Shown one piece after another: positions 13,607 through 20,460 of a stretch of DNA of 20,460 nt. Within the stretch, counting starts at the first letter, position 1. Each line of letters starts with the position of its first letter. A program made the translations under genes and the position numbers. Source of the stretch: CAZYTO01 sp964650405 (GTDB lineage: Bacteria > Acidobacteriota > Thermoanaerobaculia > Gp7-AA8); assembly GCA_964650405.1 (NCBI GenBank), contig CAZYTO010000075.1, positions 1 through 20,460 of the forward strand, given 5' to 3'. The notes beneath the pieces are model-generated. The model saw nothing but the letters and a program-made list of their open reading frames with translations. It did not search any database and was not told the origin of the DNA.

Positions 13607-14602
13607 CTAGCCGCGCGGCAATGCGAACGCCCGCCCGATCAAGCTCGGGTCGATAGTCCGGTCGAGGTATTCCCACACCGCCAGGGCGTCGGGATGGTCG
13701 GCGATGGCAGGGGCGACCTTGCGGGTTGCCGGGTCGGCGATCACCAGGCGCGCCCGGCGGTACCAGTGCAGGGCCTCTTCCGGATTCAGGCGCAGCTCCT
13801 CGCGCACGCAGTGGATGAGGAGGAACTGCTCGGCAGGAATGCCGGAGTCCTCGATGGTCCGGTACGACGGCACGAGCTGGCGGGCCCGGGCCCGGATCAC
13901 CTTCAGCTTCAGCGCCAGCGACTGCGCGTCGAGCGCGGCACGGCCTGTGTCGCAGAGCTGGCCGATGGCCAGGCGCATCAGCTCCGGCTTCTCCGCGATG
14001 AGCAGGCCGGCCCGGTAGAGTGGTTGCGGCCCGATCGACTTCACGCTGGCCCATTGCACCGTGCCGGCCACCTCCACCGTCACCGCCTTGTTCGGCACGG
14101 CGAAGCGGAGCACGCCGAGGTGCTTCGACTCCTGCCGCTCGTGTGTTTCGATCCGCGCGCCGCGCGCCGAGATGTCCTCGATCCTGACCGGTGCGTCGTT
14201 CCAGAACGCCTCCAGGGGCGGCGTCACCGCGAAGCGGTCGCTGGAGCGCATCTCCTCGATCCGCACCGTCCGCCCGGAGCTCTGCAGCGACGACAGGACG
14301 CCCTGGATCATCTCGGCGGAACCGTACGTTCGCAGCCCGGACACCCAGCGATCCTTCGCCCCGCCGTCCGGTTGCGTCCACACCACCACCGCCTCGAGAG
14401 ACACCGCCTGGGCGCGCGGATCTATCGGCAGGCGCAGCGCCGACTTGCGCCCCATCTCCAGGGGCAGCCCGTGCCTGATCCGCGCCCCCTTCACCGAGAT
14501 GTCGCACACCGTGACCGCCGAAGTGCCGAACTGCCCCGAGAGCGCAGGCTCGAGAAGATAGCGCTCGGTGGTACGCAGATTCTTCGCGGTCGGCTCTTGC
14601 AT
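13607..14602 (-). CDS. Tandem PilZ-domain protein (probable c-di-GMP receptor)
   Basis: Starting at ATG 14602 the protein has 331 residues. The first PilZ domain has RTTER (10-14) and DISVKG (34-39); the second has RSSDR (119-123) and DISARG (143-148). Both keep the canonical RxxxR and DxSxxG c-di-GMP-binding motifs. Residues about 220-331 form a helical C-terminal region (AALDAQSLALKLKVIRARAR, EEALHWYRRARLVIADP) that I do not recognise. No signal peptide or membrane segment is seen, so it is likely cytoplasmic. The frame continues upstream to GTG 14650, but that extension crosses a candidate promoter and adds no domain residues. It is convergent with queG (72-bp gap, nothing seen) and divergent from the HAD gene. 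The target is unknown. Confidence 0.88.
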   Translation of the reverse strand: MQEPTAKNLRTTERYLLEPALSGQFGTSAVTVCDISVKGARIRHGLPLEMGRKSALRLPIDPRAQAVSLEAVVVWTQPDGGAKDRWVSGLRTYGSAEMIQGVLSSLQSSGRTVRIEEMRSSDRFAVTPPLEAFWNDAPVRIEDISARGARIETHERQESKHLGVLRFAVPNKAVTVEVAGTVQWASVKSIGPQPLYRAGLLIAEKPELMRLAIGQLCDTGRAALDAQSLALKLKVIRARARQLVPSYRTIEDSGIPAEQFLLIHCVREELRLNPEEALHWYRRARLVIADPATRKVAPAIADHPDALAVWEYLDRTIDPSLIGRAFALPRG

Positions 14603-14629
14603 GGCCAATGAGGGGACGACAACCGGCAA

Positions 14630-14638
14630 GGTATAGCA
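14630..14638 (-). promoter_or_regulatory. Candidate extended -10 for the PilZ gene
   Basis: On the minus strand this reads TGCTATACC, an extended -10 about 28 bp before the chosen ATG. It shares TGCTA with the boxes upstream of the MglA-like and lysine-rich genes. No good -35 is visible. Confidence 0.3.
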
Positions 14639-14670
14639 CGCTTCCGGCACACCCTGTGAGCCAGGTCACC

Positions 14671-14792
14671 GGGTCGCTGGTCGCTGACTCAGCACCCACA
14701 CGCGGATAGACTGCGAAGTGCGATCAAGCGACCAACGACCAGCGATCAGCGATCAGCGATTAAGCGATTAAGCGATTAAGCGAATAAGCGAA
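14671..14792. repeat. GATCAGC heptamer / GATTAAGC octamer array in divergent spacer
   Basis: A left arm (14672-14687, GGTCGCT units) is partly complementary to the start of a right array. That array runs as 7-mers (GACCAGC, then two GATCAGC at 14744-14757). It then becomes 8-mers (three GATTAAGC at 14758-14781 and GAATAAGC at 14782-14789) and ends on the base before the ATG of the HAD gene. A matching 15-mer, AAGCGAATAAGCGAA, also occurs at about 8331-8345 upstream of ileS. Confidence 0.85.
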
Positions 14793-15473
14793 ATGATCAT
14801 CACCTTCGACTGCTACGGCACGCTCATCGATTGGCGGAGCGGCATTCGGGACGCCTTCGCGCGTGCGGCGGCGTCCGAGGATGTGGCGGTCGATGCCGAG
14901 GCGCTGCTCGATGCCTACAACGCCTTCGAGCCGGAGGTCGAGCAGGAGCGGTATCGCAGTTACCGCGACGTGCTCACCGAGACCGCCGCGCGGGCCGCGC
15001 AGTCCCTCGGCTGGCAGCTCAGGTACGACCACGCCGCGTTTCTCGCCGAGAGCCTCCCGTCGTGGCGGCCGTTCCCCGACACCAACGCCGCTCTGGAGAG
15101 GCTCGTCGCCTCCGGGCACAGGCTGGCCATTCTCTCCAACGTTGACGACGACCTCATCGCCGCGACCCGCCGCCACTTCACCGTCGGCTTCGAGTTCGTC
15201 ATCACCGCCCAGCAGGTCGGGTCGTACAAGCCCGCCCTCAATCACTTCCTTGCGGCCCGCGAGCGCGTGGCCGGGTTGGCCTGGCTGCACGCCGCCCAGA
15301 GCGACCTCCACGACATCATCCCCACCAACTCCCTCGGCGTCCCCAACGCCTGGATCAACCGCCTCGGCGAGGAGCCTCTGGAGGGCGGCAAGCCCTCCTT
15401 CGAGTACCCGGATATGGCCTCGTTTGCGGCTGCCATGGAAGATTCTTCGAAAAACATCGCTCCGGGCCGGTAG
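14793..15473 (+). CDS. HAD-superfamily hydrolase, haloacid dehalogenase type II-like
   Basis: The 226-residue protein carries HAD motif I FDCYGTLIDW with nucleophile Asp6 and Thr10, and motif II LAILSNVDDD with Ser115. Motif III Lys146 lies in VGSYKP, and the motif IV region AAQSDLHDIIPTNSLG is at about 168-182. This order and NAWINR match the L-2-haloacid dehalogenase type II / HAD-IA group. True dehalogenase activity cannot be assumed, since many members are phosphatases acting on small metabolites. It is soluble and cytoplasmic. The ATG begins exactly where an 8-bp repeat ends and has no Shine-Dalgarno. The patatin gene follows 56 bp downstream on the same strand. Confidence 0.9.
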   Translation: MIITFDCYGTLIDWRSGIRDAFARAAASEDVAVDAEALLDAYNAFEPEVEQERYRSYRDVLTETAARAAQSLGWQLRYDHAAFLAESLPSWRPFPDTNAALERLVASGHRLAILSNVDDDLIAATRRHFTVGFEFVITAQQVGSYKPALNHFLAARERVAGLAWLHAAQSDLHDIIPTNSLGVPNAWINRLGEEPLEGGKPSFEYPDMASFAAAMEDSSKNIAPGR

Positions 15474-15529
15474 GGAAACACCGTCCGTCCGTCTCTCCTG
15501 AGTAAATAGCTTTCAGATCGAGGTGAGGG

Positions 15530-18500
15530 ATGGACTCTCCGACTCCGATTCCGCTCGAACGAGTGCTGGCCGAGGAGTACGTGCGGTTGCATGAGGACCC
15601 ATGCGATGCCGAGGCGGTGCACCTGGGGGAGACTCTCCAGGATCTCTACACGCGCATCCACGCCGACGCCAAGAACGGGAAACCGCGCACGGCGCTCTCG
15701 ATCTCCGGGGGCGGGATCCGCAGCGCGACCTTCGCCCTCGGCGTCATTCAGCAACTGGCGCGCTTTCGCATCCTGGAGAAGTTCGACTACCTCTCCACCG
15801 TCTCCGGCGGGGGGTACATCGGCAGTTGGCTCTCGTCGTTCGCGCGCCGCACGAAAGGGGGCATCGAGGACGTCTCCAGGCAGCTCCGCGAGACGACCGG
15901 CGACCCCAAGGAGCCGGAGATCGAGCCCGTCCAGCACCTGCGTCACTACAGCAATTACCTGACACCGCAGCTCGGCCTCTTCTCCGGCGACACCTGGGCC
16001 CTGGTCGGCTCCTACCTGCGCAACACCACCCTCATCTGGGTGATGCTCGTGCCGCTGCTGGTCTCGCTGCTGGCGCTGCCGCGAATGGCCATCGGCACGA
16101 TGCGGCGGATTCCTGATCCGTGGATCCCGGCACTCCAGGTCATCGTGGCCCTGCTGCTCCTCATCGCCATCGGCTACCTTGGACTGGCCCGGCCGGTCCA
16201 CAACAAGCCGCGCCAGTCGTGGTTCTACACGAACACCGGCTTCAAAGTGCTGGCCCTGCTTCCCTTCACCCTGGCCTCGCTGGGCATCCTCTTTCTTCAC
16301 CCGCACGTCGAGCAGTACGAGAGTTATGGCGCGCTCGCGTCGGTGCTTGCCCTGGCCAGCGTCCTCTCGTCCCTCATCTACATCGTCCGTTTCGCCATCG
16401 CCAACCGCACCGAGCGCCGCGAACAGCTCAAGCCCGGCGTCGACACCGGCTGGTACACCTTCAAGAAGGGCTTGCTGGAAACGCTGGCGGCGCTCATCAG
16501 CGGCGCCGGGGCGGGCGGCCTGCTCTACCTGTTCCTCGGCCAGTTTCCCGATCCTCTCAAGACCTTCGAATTCCCCGATCCTTCGCTCTGGGCCGTCTAT
16601 CCTCCGTCGCTGCCGCCGCTCAATGCGGAGCTCTACATCTGCTTCGGCCTCCCCGTCATCCTGGCCACGCTCTTCGTCCAGTCCACCATCTTCGTCGGCC
16701 TGGCCAGTTGGTTCAGCGAAGACTACGACCGCGAGTGGTGGGCCCGCGCGGCGGGCTGGGTTCTCGCCGCGGCCTTCTCGTGGATCGTCTTCGCCGGCGT
16801 CACCATCTACGGCCCTGTGCTGATCTGGGAGTTCCCACGCATCGCCGCGGCTCTCGGCTCAGCCTCGGGTCTCTTCGCCGTCCTCGGCGGCAAGAACGAC
16901 AAGAGCAAGCCGTCCGGCACGGGCCAGCAGAGCACGGGCCAGAAGTCGTTCGGGATCTCACTCAACATGGCCGCCGTGCTGTTCGCCCTGGTCGTTCTGG
17001 CGGCCGTGTCCCTGGTCACGTCGGAGGTCCTGCTGAAGGTCCGCGGAAACCAGATCCCGACCCTTGCGAAGGACCAGATGGAGCGCGCGGCGAAGTCGAC
17101 GTATCAGTTCAGCAGCACCGACCAGCCCACCATCGACGGCCGGAAGACCACGCGCAAGCTCGAGATCGAGAAATATCCGGCCCTGGAGCTCGACCGCTAT
17201 CGCGCGCTGAGCCACCTCTGGATCGTCGACCGCTCCAGCACGAGGGAGTGCTTCATCATCATCATCGGCGGCGTAGTGATCGCCCTCTTCGCGTCGTTCT
17301 TCATCGGCGTGAACCGCTTCTCGATGAATGCCTTCTACCGGAACCGTCTCATCCGCGCCTACCTCGGCGCATCCCGGTGGAAACGGCGTCCCAATCCGTT
17401 CAGCGGGTTCGATCCAAACGACAACATCTTCATGCACAAGCTCCGGCCGGAGTCGCTGTGGACGCACAGCTTCCTCAACGTCGACGGCCTGGTCGAGGTA
17501 CTGACAAAGGGAGATGCGAAGAATCCCCTGCTCCAGTACATCATCGCCAACCTCTCCAACCGCACGTCGCGGCTGCTCGCCGCCTATCAATCCGGCCAAG
17601 ACAGTGACGCCGTCTGCGAGAACCTGGCTTTCGACTTCAACCGTCTCATCGACGATCACGACCTCACGAAACCGGAAGCCCCCCCGGACGGCAGCGATCC
17701 GCGGATGTGCCTGCGCAATCGCAACATCCTGCAGGACGCGCTGAAGGGCTTCATTCAGCCCTGCGGCAACGGCCGGCCGTTCCACATCGTCAACACAACG
17801 CTCAACCTCGTCTCCGGCGACGACCTGGCCTGGCAGGAGCGTAAGGGCGACTCGTTCACCGTTTCGCCCCTTCACAGCGGCAACCACCGGCTCGGCTATC
17901 GCTACAGCCGCGTCTACGGCGGCCCGGGCGGCGTCTCCCTGGGAACCGCCGTCTCCGTTTCCGGCGCCGCGGCCAGCCCGAACATGGGCAGCAATTCCTC
18001 GCCCGGCATCGCCTTCCTGCTCACGCTCTTCAACGTCCGCCTCGGCTGGTGGTTCGGCAATCCCGGAAAGGCCGGCAACAAGACCTACCGCCTACCCAAT
18101 CCGAAGCTTTCCTTCGGACCATTGATCGACGAGGCGCTCGGCAGGACCGACGAGGACCATCCCTACGTCTATCTCTCCGACGGCGGCCACTTCGAGAACC
18201 TGGGCATCTACGAAATGGTCCTGCGCCGCTGCCACACCATCGTCATCAGCGACGCCGGCTCGGACCTCTCCTTCGGCTTCGAGGATCTCGGCAACGCCGT
18301 GCGCAAGATCCGCATCGACCAGGGAGTCGAGATCACCTTCGACCAGATGTTCATCTTCCCGCGCAGCGACAAGGATCCCGATAACCCCAAGTACTGCGCG
18401 CTGGGCACGATCAATTACCAGGGTGTCGACGGACCCGCCGCCGTGAACGGGCGGATCCTTTACTTCAAGCCCGCCTTCTACGGAGAAAAGGAGCCACGCG

Positions 18501-18700
18501 ACGTCTACAACTACGCCGTGACGAACGACACCTTCCCTCATCAGTCCACCGGCGACCAGTGGTTCAGCGAGTCACAGTTCGAGAGCTACCGCGCCCTCGG
18601 TGAGTTCTCGCTCCAGGAACTGGCCAGCTACCTGACAAAGCCCACACCCGACGGCCTCGTCGATGCAGCACGCGACTACGTCGAGGCGAAGTCGATGTGA
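15530..18700 (+). CDS. Large polytopic membrane patatin-like phospholipase
   Basis: At 1056 residues this is much larger than soluble patatins. The N-terminal segment holds the oxyanion-hole motif SGGGIRSATF (59-68) and the nucleophile elbow LSTVSGGGYIGSW with Ser92. The partner aspartate is far downstream in YLSDGGHFENLG (Asp884). Between them are about nine hydrophobic segments (for example TLIWVMLVPLLVSLLAL, LQVIVALLLLIAIGYLGLA, FIIIIGGVVIALFASFFIGV) and soluble stretches, so the hydrolase fold is split by a membrane region. Patatin proteins cleave acyl ester bonds of phospholipids with a Ser-Asp dyad. The start has GAGGTGAGG just upstream. It may share a transcript with the HAD gene and ends before a hairpin facing the convergent thiolase gene. 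The substrate is unknown. Confidence 0.88.
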   Translation: MDSPTPIPLERVLAEEYVRLHEDPCDAEAVHLGETLQDLYTRIHADAKNGKPRTALSISGGGIRSATFALGVIQQLARFRILEKFDYLSTVSGGGYIGSWLSSFARRTKGGIEDVSRQLRETTGDPKEPEIEPVQHLRHYSNYLTPQLGLFSGDTWALVGSYLRNTTLIWVMLVPLLVSLLALPRMAIGTMRRIPDPWIPALQVIVALLLLIAIGYLGLARPVHNKPRQSWFYTNTGFKVLALLPFTLASLGILFLHPHVEQYESYGALASVLALASVLSSLIYIVRFAIANRTERREQLKPGVDTGWYTFKKGLLETLAALISGAGAGGLLYLFLGQFPDPLKTFEFPDPSLWAVYPPSLPPLNAELYICFGLPVILATLFVQSTIFVGLASWFSEDYDREWWARAAGWVLAAAFSWIVFAGVTIYGPVLIWEFPRIAAALGSASGLFAVLGGKNDKSKPSGTGQQSTGQKSFGISLNMAAVLFALVVLAAVSLVTSEVLLKVRGNQIPTLAKDQMERAAKSTYQFSSTDQPTIDGRKTTRKLEIEKYPALELDRYRALSHLWIVDRSSTRECFIIIIGGVVIALFASFFIGVNRFSMNAFYRNRLIRAYLGASRWKRRPNPFSGFDPNDNIFMHKLRPESLWTHSFLNVDGLVEVLTKGDAKNPLLQYIIANLSNRTSRLLAAYQSGQDSDAVCENLAFDFNRLIDDHDLTKPEAPPDGSDPRMCLRNRNILQDALKGFIQPCGNGRPFHIVNTTLNLVSGDDLAWQERKGDSFTVSPLHSGNHRLGYRYSRVYGGPGGVSLGTAVSVSGAAASPNMGSNSSPGIAFLLTLFNVRLGWWFGNPGKAGNKTYRLPNPKLSFGPLIDEALGRTDEDHPYVYLSDGGHFENLGIYEMVLRRCHTIVISDAGSDLSFGFEDLGNAVRKIRIDQGVEITFDQMFIFPRSDKDPDNPKYCALGTINYQGVDGPAAVNGRILYFKPAFYGEKEPRDVYNYAVTNDTFPHQSTGDQWFSESQFESYRALGEFSLQELASYLTKPTPDGLVDAARDYVEAKSM

Positions 18701-18711
18701 ACGATGCGAGC

Positions 18712-18793
18712 GGAGGACGGACAAATCCTGTCCGTCCTCCACAGGCCCGGCACGCATCTACGGTTTTACGGACAGGGATTGTCCGTCCTCCAC
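18712..18793. repeat. Paired GGACGGACA hairpins between convergent genes
   Basis: 18712-18740 is a perfect 12-bp stem (GGAGGACGGACA / TGTCCGTCCTCC) with loop AATCC. At 18770-18793 the right half recurs (GGACA, loop GGGAT, TGTCCGTCCTCCAC). The loop cores are nearly reverse complements of each other. The position between two gene ends suggests a bidirectional terminator, but there is no T run. Confidence 0.85.
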
Positions 18794-18796
18794 GTG

Positions 18797-19972
18797 TTAT
18801 GCCCGCTCCACGATCATCGCTGCGGCCTCGCCGCCGCCGATGCAGATGGCGGCCATGCCGCGCTTGAGGCCGCGGTCCGCCATCGCGTGCAGCAGCGTGA
18901 CGAGGATACGCGCGCCGCTGGCGCCGATGGGATGGCCGAGGGCCACCGCGCCGCCGCAAACGTTGAGCTTCTCGTGCGGGATCTTCACGTCGGTCATGGC
19001 CGCCATGGCCACGGCGGCGAAGGCCTCGTTGATCTCGAAGAGGTCGATGTCGCCGATGGTCAGGTTGGCGCGGCGGAGCGCGATGTCGATGGCCTTGGCC
19101 GGCGCCGTGGTGAACCACTCCGGCTCCTGGGCGGCCGTGGCCTGGGCGATGATGCGGGCCATCGGCTTCAGGCCGTTCTGCTGCGCGTACTCGGCCGAGG
19201 TGACCACCAGGGCCGCCGCGCCGTCGTTGATCTTCGACGAATTGGCCGCCGTCACCGTCCCGTCCTTCTGGAAGGCCGGCTTCAGGGTGGCCATCTTCTC
19301 CAGGGGCGCCGCGAACGGCTCCTCGTCGTCCACCACGACCGACTTCCCCTTCTTCCCTTCGATCTCGACGACGGCGATCTCCTTCTTGAACTTGCCCGTC
19401 TTCACTGCGTCCTGCGCGCGGCGATACGACTCGCGGGTGAAGTCGTCCTGCGCCTCACGGGAGAAGTGGTACTTCGCCACGCACGTCTCGGCGCAGTTCC
19501 CCATGTGCTTGTCCCCGTACGGGTCCCACAGGCCGTCGTGGATCATCACGTCGACCATCTTGCCCGGGCCCATGCGGTAGCCGCTGCGGGCCTGGGGCAG
19601 GGCGTACGGCGCATTGGACATCGACTCCATGCCGCCGGCCACGGCCAGGTCGTACTCGCCGCAGCGGATGTCGTTCGCCGCGTACATCACCGCCTTCAGC
19701 CCCGAGCCGCAGACCTTATTGACGGTCACGGCGCCGGCCGTGACGGGGATGCCTGCACCGATCCCGGCCTGGCGCGCCGGAGCCTGTCCGACCGCCGCCT
19801 GCAGGACATTGCCCATGATGACCTGCTCGACCTGCTCCGGCTGAATCCCCGCGCCCTCGAGCGCGCACTTGATGGCAATGGAGCCGAGCTTCGGCGCCGG
19901 AAGGGCGGAGAGGGTACCGAGAAACGAACCGATCGGCGTACGGGCGCCGGAGAGGATGACGATGTCTTTCAA
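18797..19972 (-). CDS. Acetyl-CoA acetyltransferase (thiolase)
   Basis: This 391-residue biosynthetic/degradative-type thiolase condenses two acetyl-CoA to acetoacetyl-CoA or runs the reverse thiolysis. Motifs are ILSGARTPIGSF at the N-terminus and VNKVCGSGLKAV with nucleophile Cys88. Further on are AGGMESMSNAPY, EINEAFAA, GHPIGASGAR with His347, and the second catalytic cysteine Cys377 in CIGGGEAAA. All expected catalytic residues are present and the length is normal. Translation starts at TTG (19972-19970), supported by AGGAG on the minus strand at 19983-19979, six bases upstream. It is convergent with the patatin gene and divergent from the probable lysine aminotransferase gene. Whether it serves fatty acid, ketone body or amino acid degradation cannot be told here. 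Confidence 0.96.
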   Translation of the reverse strand: MKDIVILSGARTPIGSFLGTLSALPAPKLGSIAIKCALEGAGIQPEQVEQVIMGNVLQAAVGQAPARQAGIGAGIPVTAGAVTVNKVCGSGLKAVMYAANDIRCGEYDLAVAGGMESMSNAPYALPQARSGYRMGPGKMVDVMIHDGLWDPYGDKHMGNCAETCVAKYHFSREAQDDFTRESYRRAQDAVKTGKFKKEIAVVEIEGKKGKSVVVDDEEPFAAPLEKMATLKPAFQKDGTVTAANSSKINDGAAALVVTSAEYAQQNGLKPMARIIAQATAAQEPEWFTTAPAKAIDIALRRANLTIGDIDLFEINEAFAAVAMAAMTDVKIPHEKLNVCGGAVALGHPIGASGARILVTLLHAMADRGLKRGMAAICIGGGEAAAMIVERA

Positions 19973-19990
19973 TCTACGCTCCTGTTTCTG

Positions 19991-20032
19991 GGTTGCGAGG
20001 TTGCGGCATTGCGCGGCCGCAACTCAGGAACC
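19991..20032. repeat. GTTGCGG-type imperfect hairpin
   Basis: Arms 19991-20006 and 20017-20032 match at about 12 of 16 positions. GTTGC-type words recur around it (GGTTGCGA, GGTTGCGG; on the other strand GCAACTC twice). It is weaker than the other spacer hairpins. Confidence 0.5.
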
Positions 20033-20078
20033 GTGCAACTCGGCAACGCATTCGCATCATTCCTCATTCTTCACAGAG

Positions 20079-20108
20079 TTGTCGAACAGCGACGCCGACC
20101 GATAGAAT
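20079..20108 (+). promoter_or_regulatory. Candidate promoter facing the lysine aminotransferase gene
   Basis: TTGTCG (20079-20084) and TAGAAT (20103-20108) are 18 bp apart. A start near 20115 would place both heptamer arms (20116-20287) in the mRNA leader. Prediction by eye only. Confidence 0.35.
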
Positions 20109-20115
20109 CCGGGCC

Positions 20116-20287
20116 GTTGTCCGCTGCTCGTTGCTCGTTGTCCGCTGTCCGTTGTTTGTTGTCCCCTGTCGCTTCGCCGTGATCCACATTCAGGAGCCTG
20201 CGGGCGATCATGCTGAACGTGGACTACCACGAACCCACGAACAACGATCAACGGACGACGATCAACGACCAACGGACAACGATCAAC
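20116..20287. repeat. Inverted heptamer arrays (GTTGTCC / GGACAAC family)
   Basis: Left arm: eight 7-bp units at 20116-20171 (GTTGTCC, GCTGCTC, GTTGCTC, GCTGTCC and similar). Right arm: seven units at 20239-20287 (GATCAAC, GGACGAC, GACCAAC, GGACAAC). GGACAAC is the exact reverse complement of GTTGTCC. The 67 bp between the arms show no gene. Related units follow the MglA-like stop at 3434-3461. Confidence 0.88.
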
Positions 20288-20316
20288 GCCAGCCTCAAAC
20301 CTCGCAAGGAGCTCCT

Positions 20317-20460
20317 ATGTCCTCAGCCATCGTCGACCGCCGGATCCACGTCTCCCCGGCGGACGTCCACAACGTGCTGTCGCGCCACATGCTGGCCGAC
20401 GGATACGAGATCGTCATGGATCTCAGGAAGTCGCGCGGGTCGTGGGTTTTCGACTCGCGC
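20317..20460 (+). CDS. lat: Probable L-lysine 6-transaminase, N-terminal fragment
   Basis: ATG at 20317 is preceded by AAGGAG seven bases upstream, and the frame is open for 48 codons to the window end. The segment VHNVLSRHMLADGYEIVMDL followed by KSRGSWVFDSR resembles, from memory, the N-terminus of L-lysine 6-transaminases, PLP enzymes that convert lysine and 2-oxoglutarate to aminoadipate semialdehyde and glutamate. The PLP lysine and other catalytic residues lie outside the window. Another class III aminotransferase is the main alternative. Divergent placement from a thiolase would fit a lysine-catabolic setting but does not prove it. Confidence 0.65.
   Translation, partial: MSSAIVDRRIHVSPADVHNVLSRHMLADGYEIVMDLRKSRGSWVFDSR

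Larger units (their letters stand above)
19973..20316. other. Divergent spacer of 344 bp with two repeat systems and a candidate promoter
   Basis: No credible gene is present between the thiolase and the probable lysine aminotransferase. The spacer contains the thiolase ribosome-binding site, a GTTGCGG-type hairpin (19991-20032), a candidate promoter (20079-20108) and paired heptamer arrays (20116-20287). AAGGAG for the downstream gene follows. Confidence 0.7.

Noticed and set aside
18712..18740. Classical Rho-independent terminator
   Set aside because: The stem is strong but no T run follows on either strand, so it is listed as a repeat with possible terminator function only.

Overview
The window is about two-thirds G+C by eye, with short spacers, few strong Shine-Dalgarno sites and several GTG/TTG starts. 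An MglA-type GTPase, an enhancer-binding (sigma-54) regulator, PilZ and MltD proteins and a probable L-lysine 6-transaminase suggest a Gram-negative bacterium with an outer membrane. Acidobacteriota or a neighbouring deep lineage is my best guess. That is an inference from gene content; there is no rRNA here to settle it.

Layout. 2-1197 (minus): a GAF/AAA+ sigma-54 regulator, cut by the window edge, preceded by a small exported TPR-like protein. That protein shares its start CATG with a divergent Rossmann/DUF2520 gene. 1196-13534 (plus): DUF2520 protein, an MglA-like GTPase with a long C-terminal extension, a decayed copy of the tail of that GTPase gene, an MltD-type lytic transglycosylase lipoprotein overlapping a GNAT acetyltransferase, a large secreted alpha/beta hydrolase, a small coiled-coil protein, isoleucyl-tRNA synthetase (ileS), a lysine-rich histone-H1-like protein, a PHP phosphoesterase and epoxyqueuosine reductase (queG). 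13607-14602 (minus): a tandem PilZ protein. 14793-18700 (plus): a HAD hydrolase and a 1056-residue membrane patatin-like protein. 18797-19972 (minus): an acetyl-CoA acetyltransferase. 20317 to the end (plus): the N-terminus of a probable lysine 6-transaminase.

The genes are mostly housekeeping and do not form one pathway. Loose themes are envelope work (MltD, patatin, secreted hydrolase), translation (IleRS, QueG) and signalling (sigma-54 regulator, MglA, PilZ). I see no phage, transposase, CRISPR array, tRNA or rRNA.

The striking structure lies between the genes. Most of the longer spacers hold short tandem repeats with a 7-bp (sometimes 8-bp) period, commonly as two inverted arms that would form a hairpin, and each spacer has its own heptamer theme. 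One such hairpin lies in frame inside the DUF2520 gene. Some repeats supply stop codons of flanking genes; others end exactly at a start codon. Two further spacers carry copies of a separate, longer palindromic element with a stem of up to about 50 bp. This repeat system is the best candidate here for something under-described.
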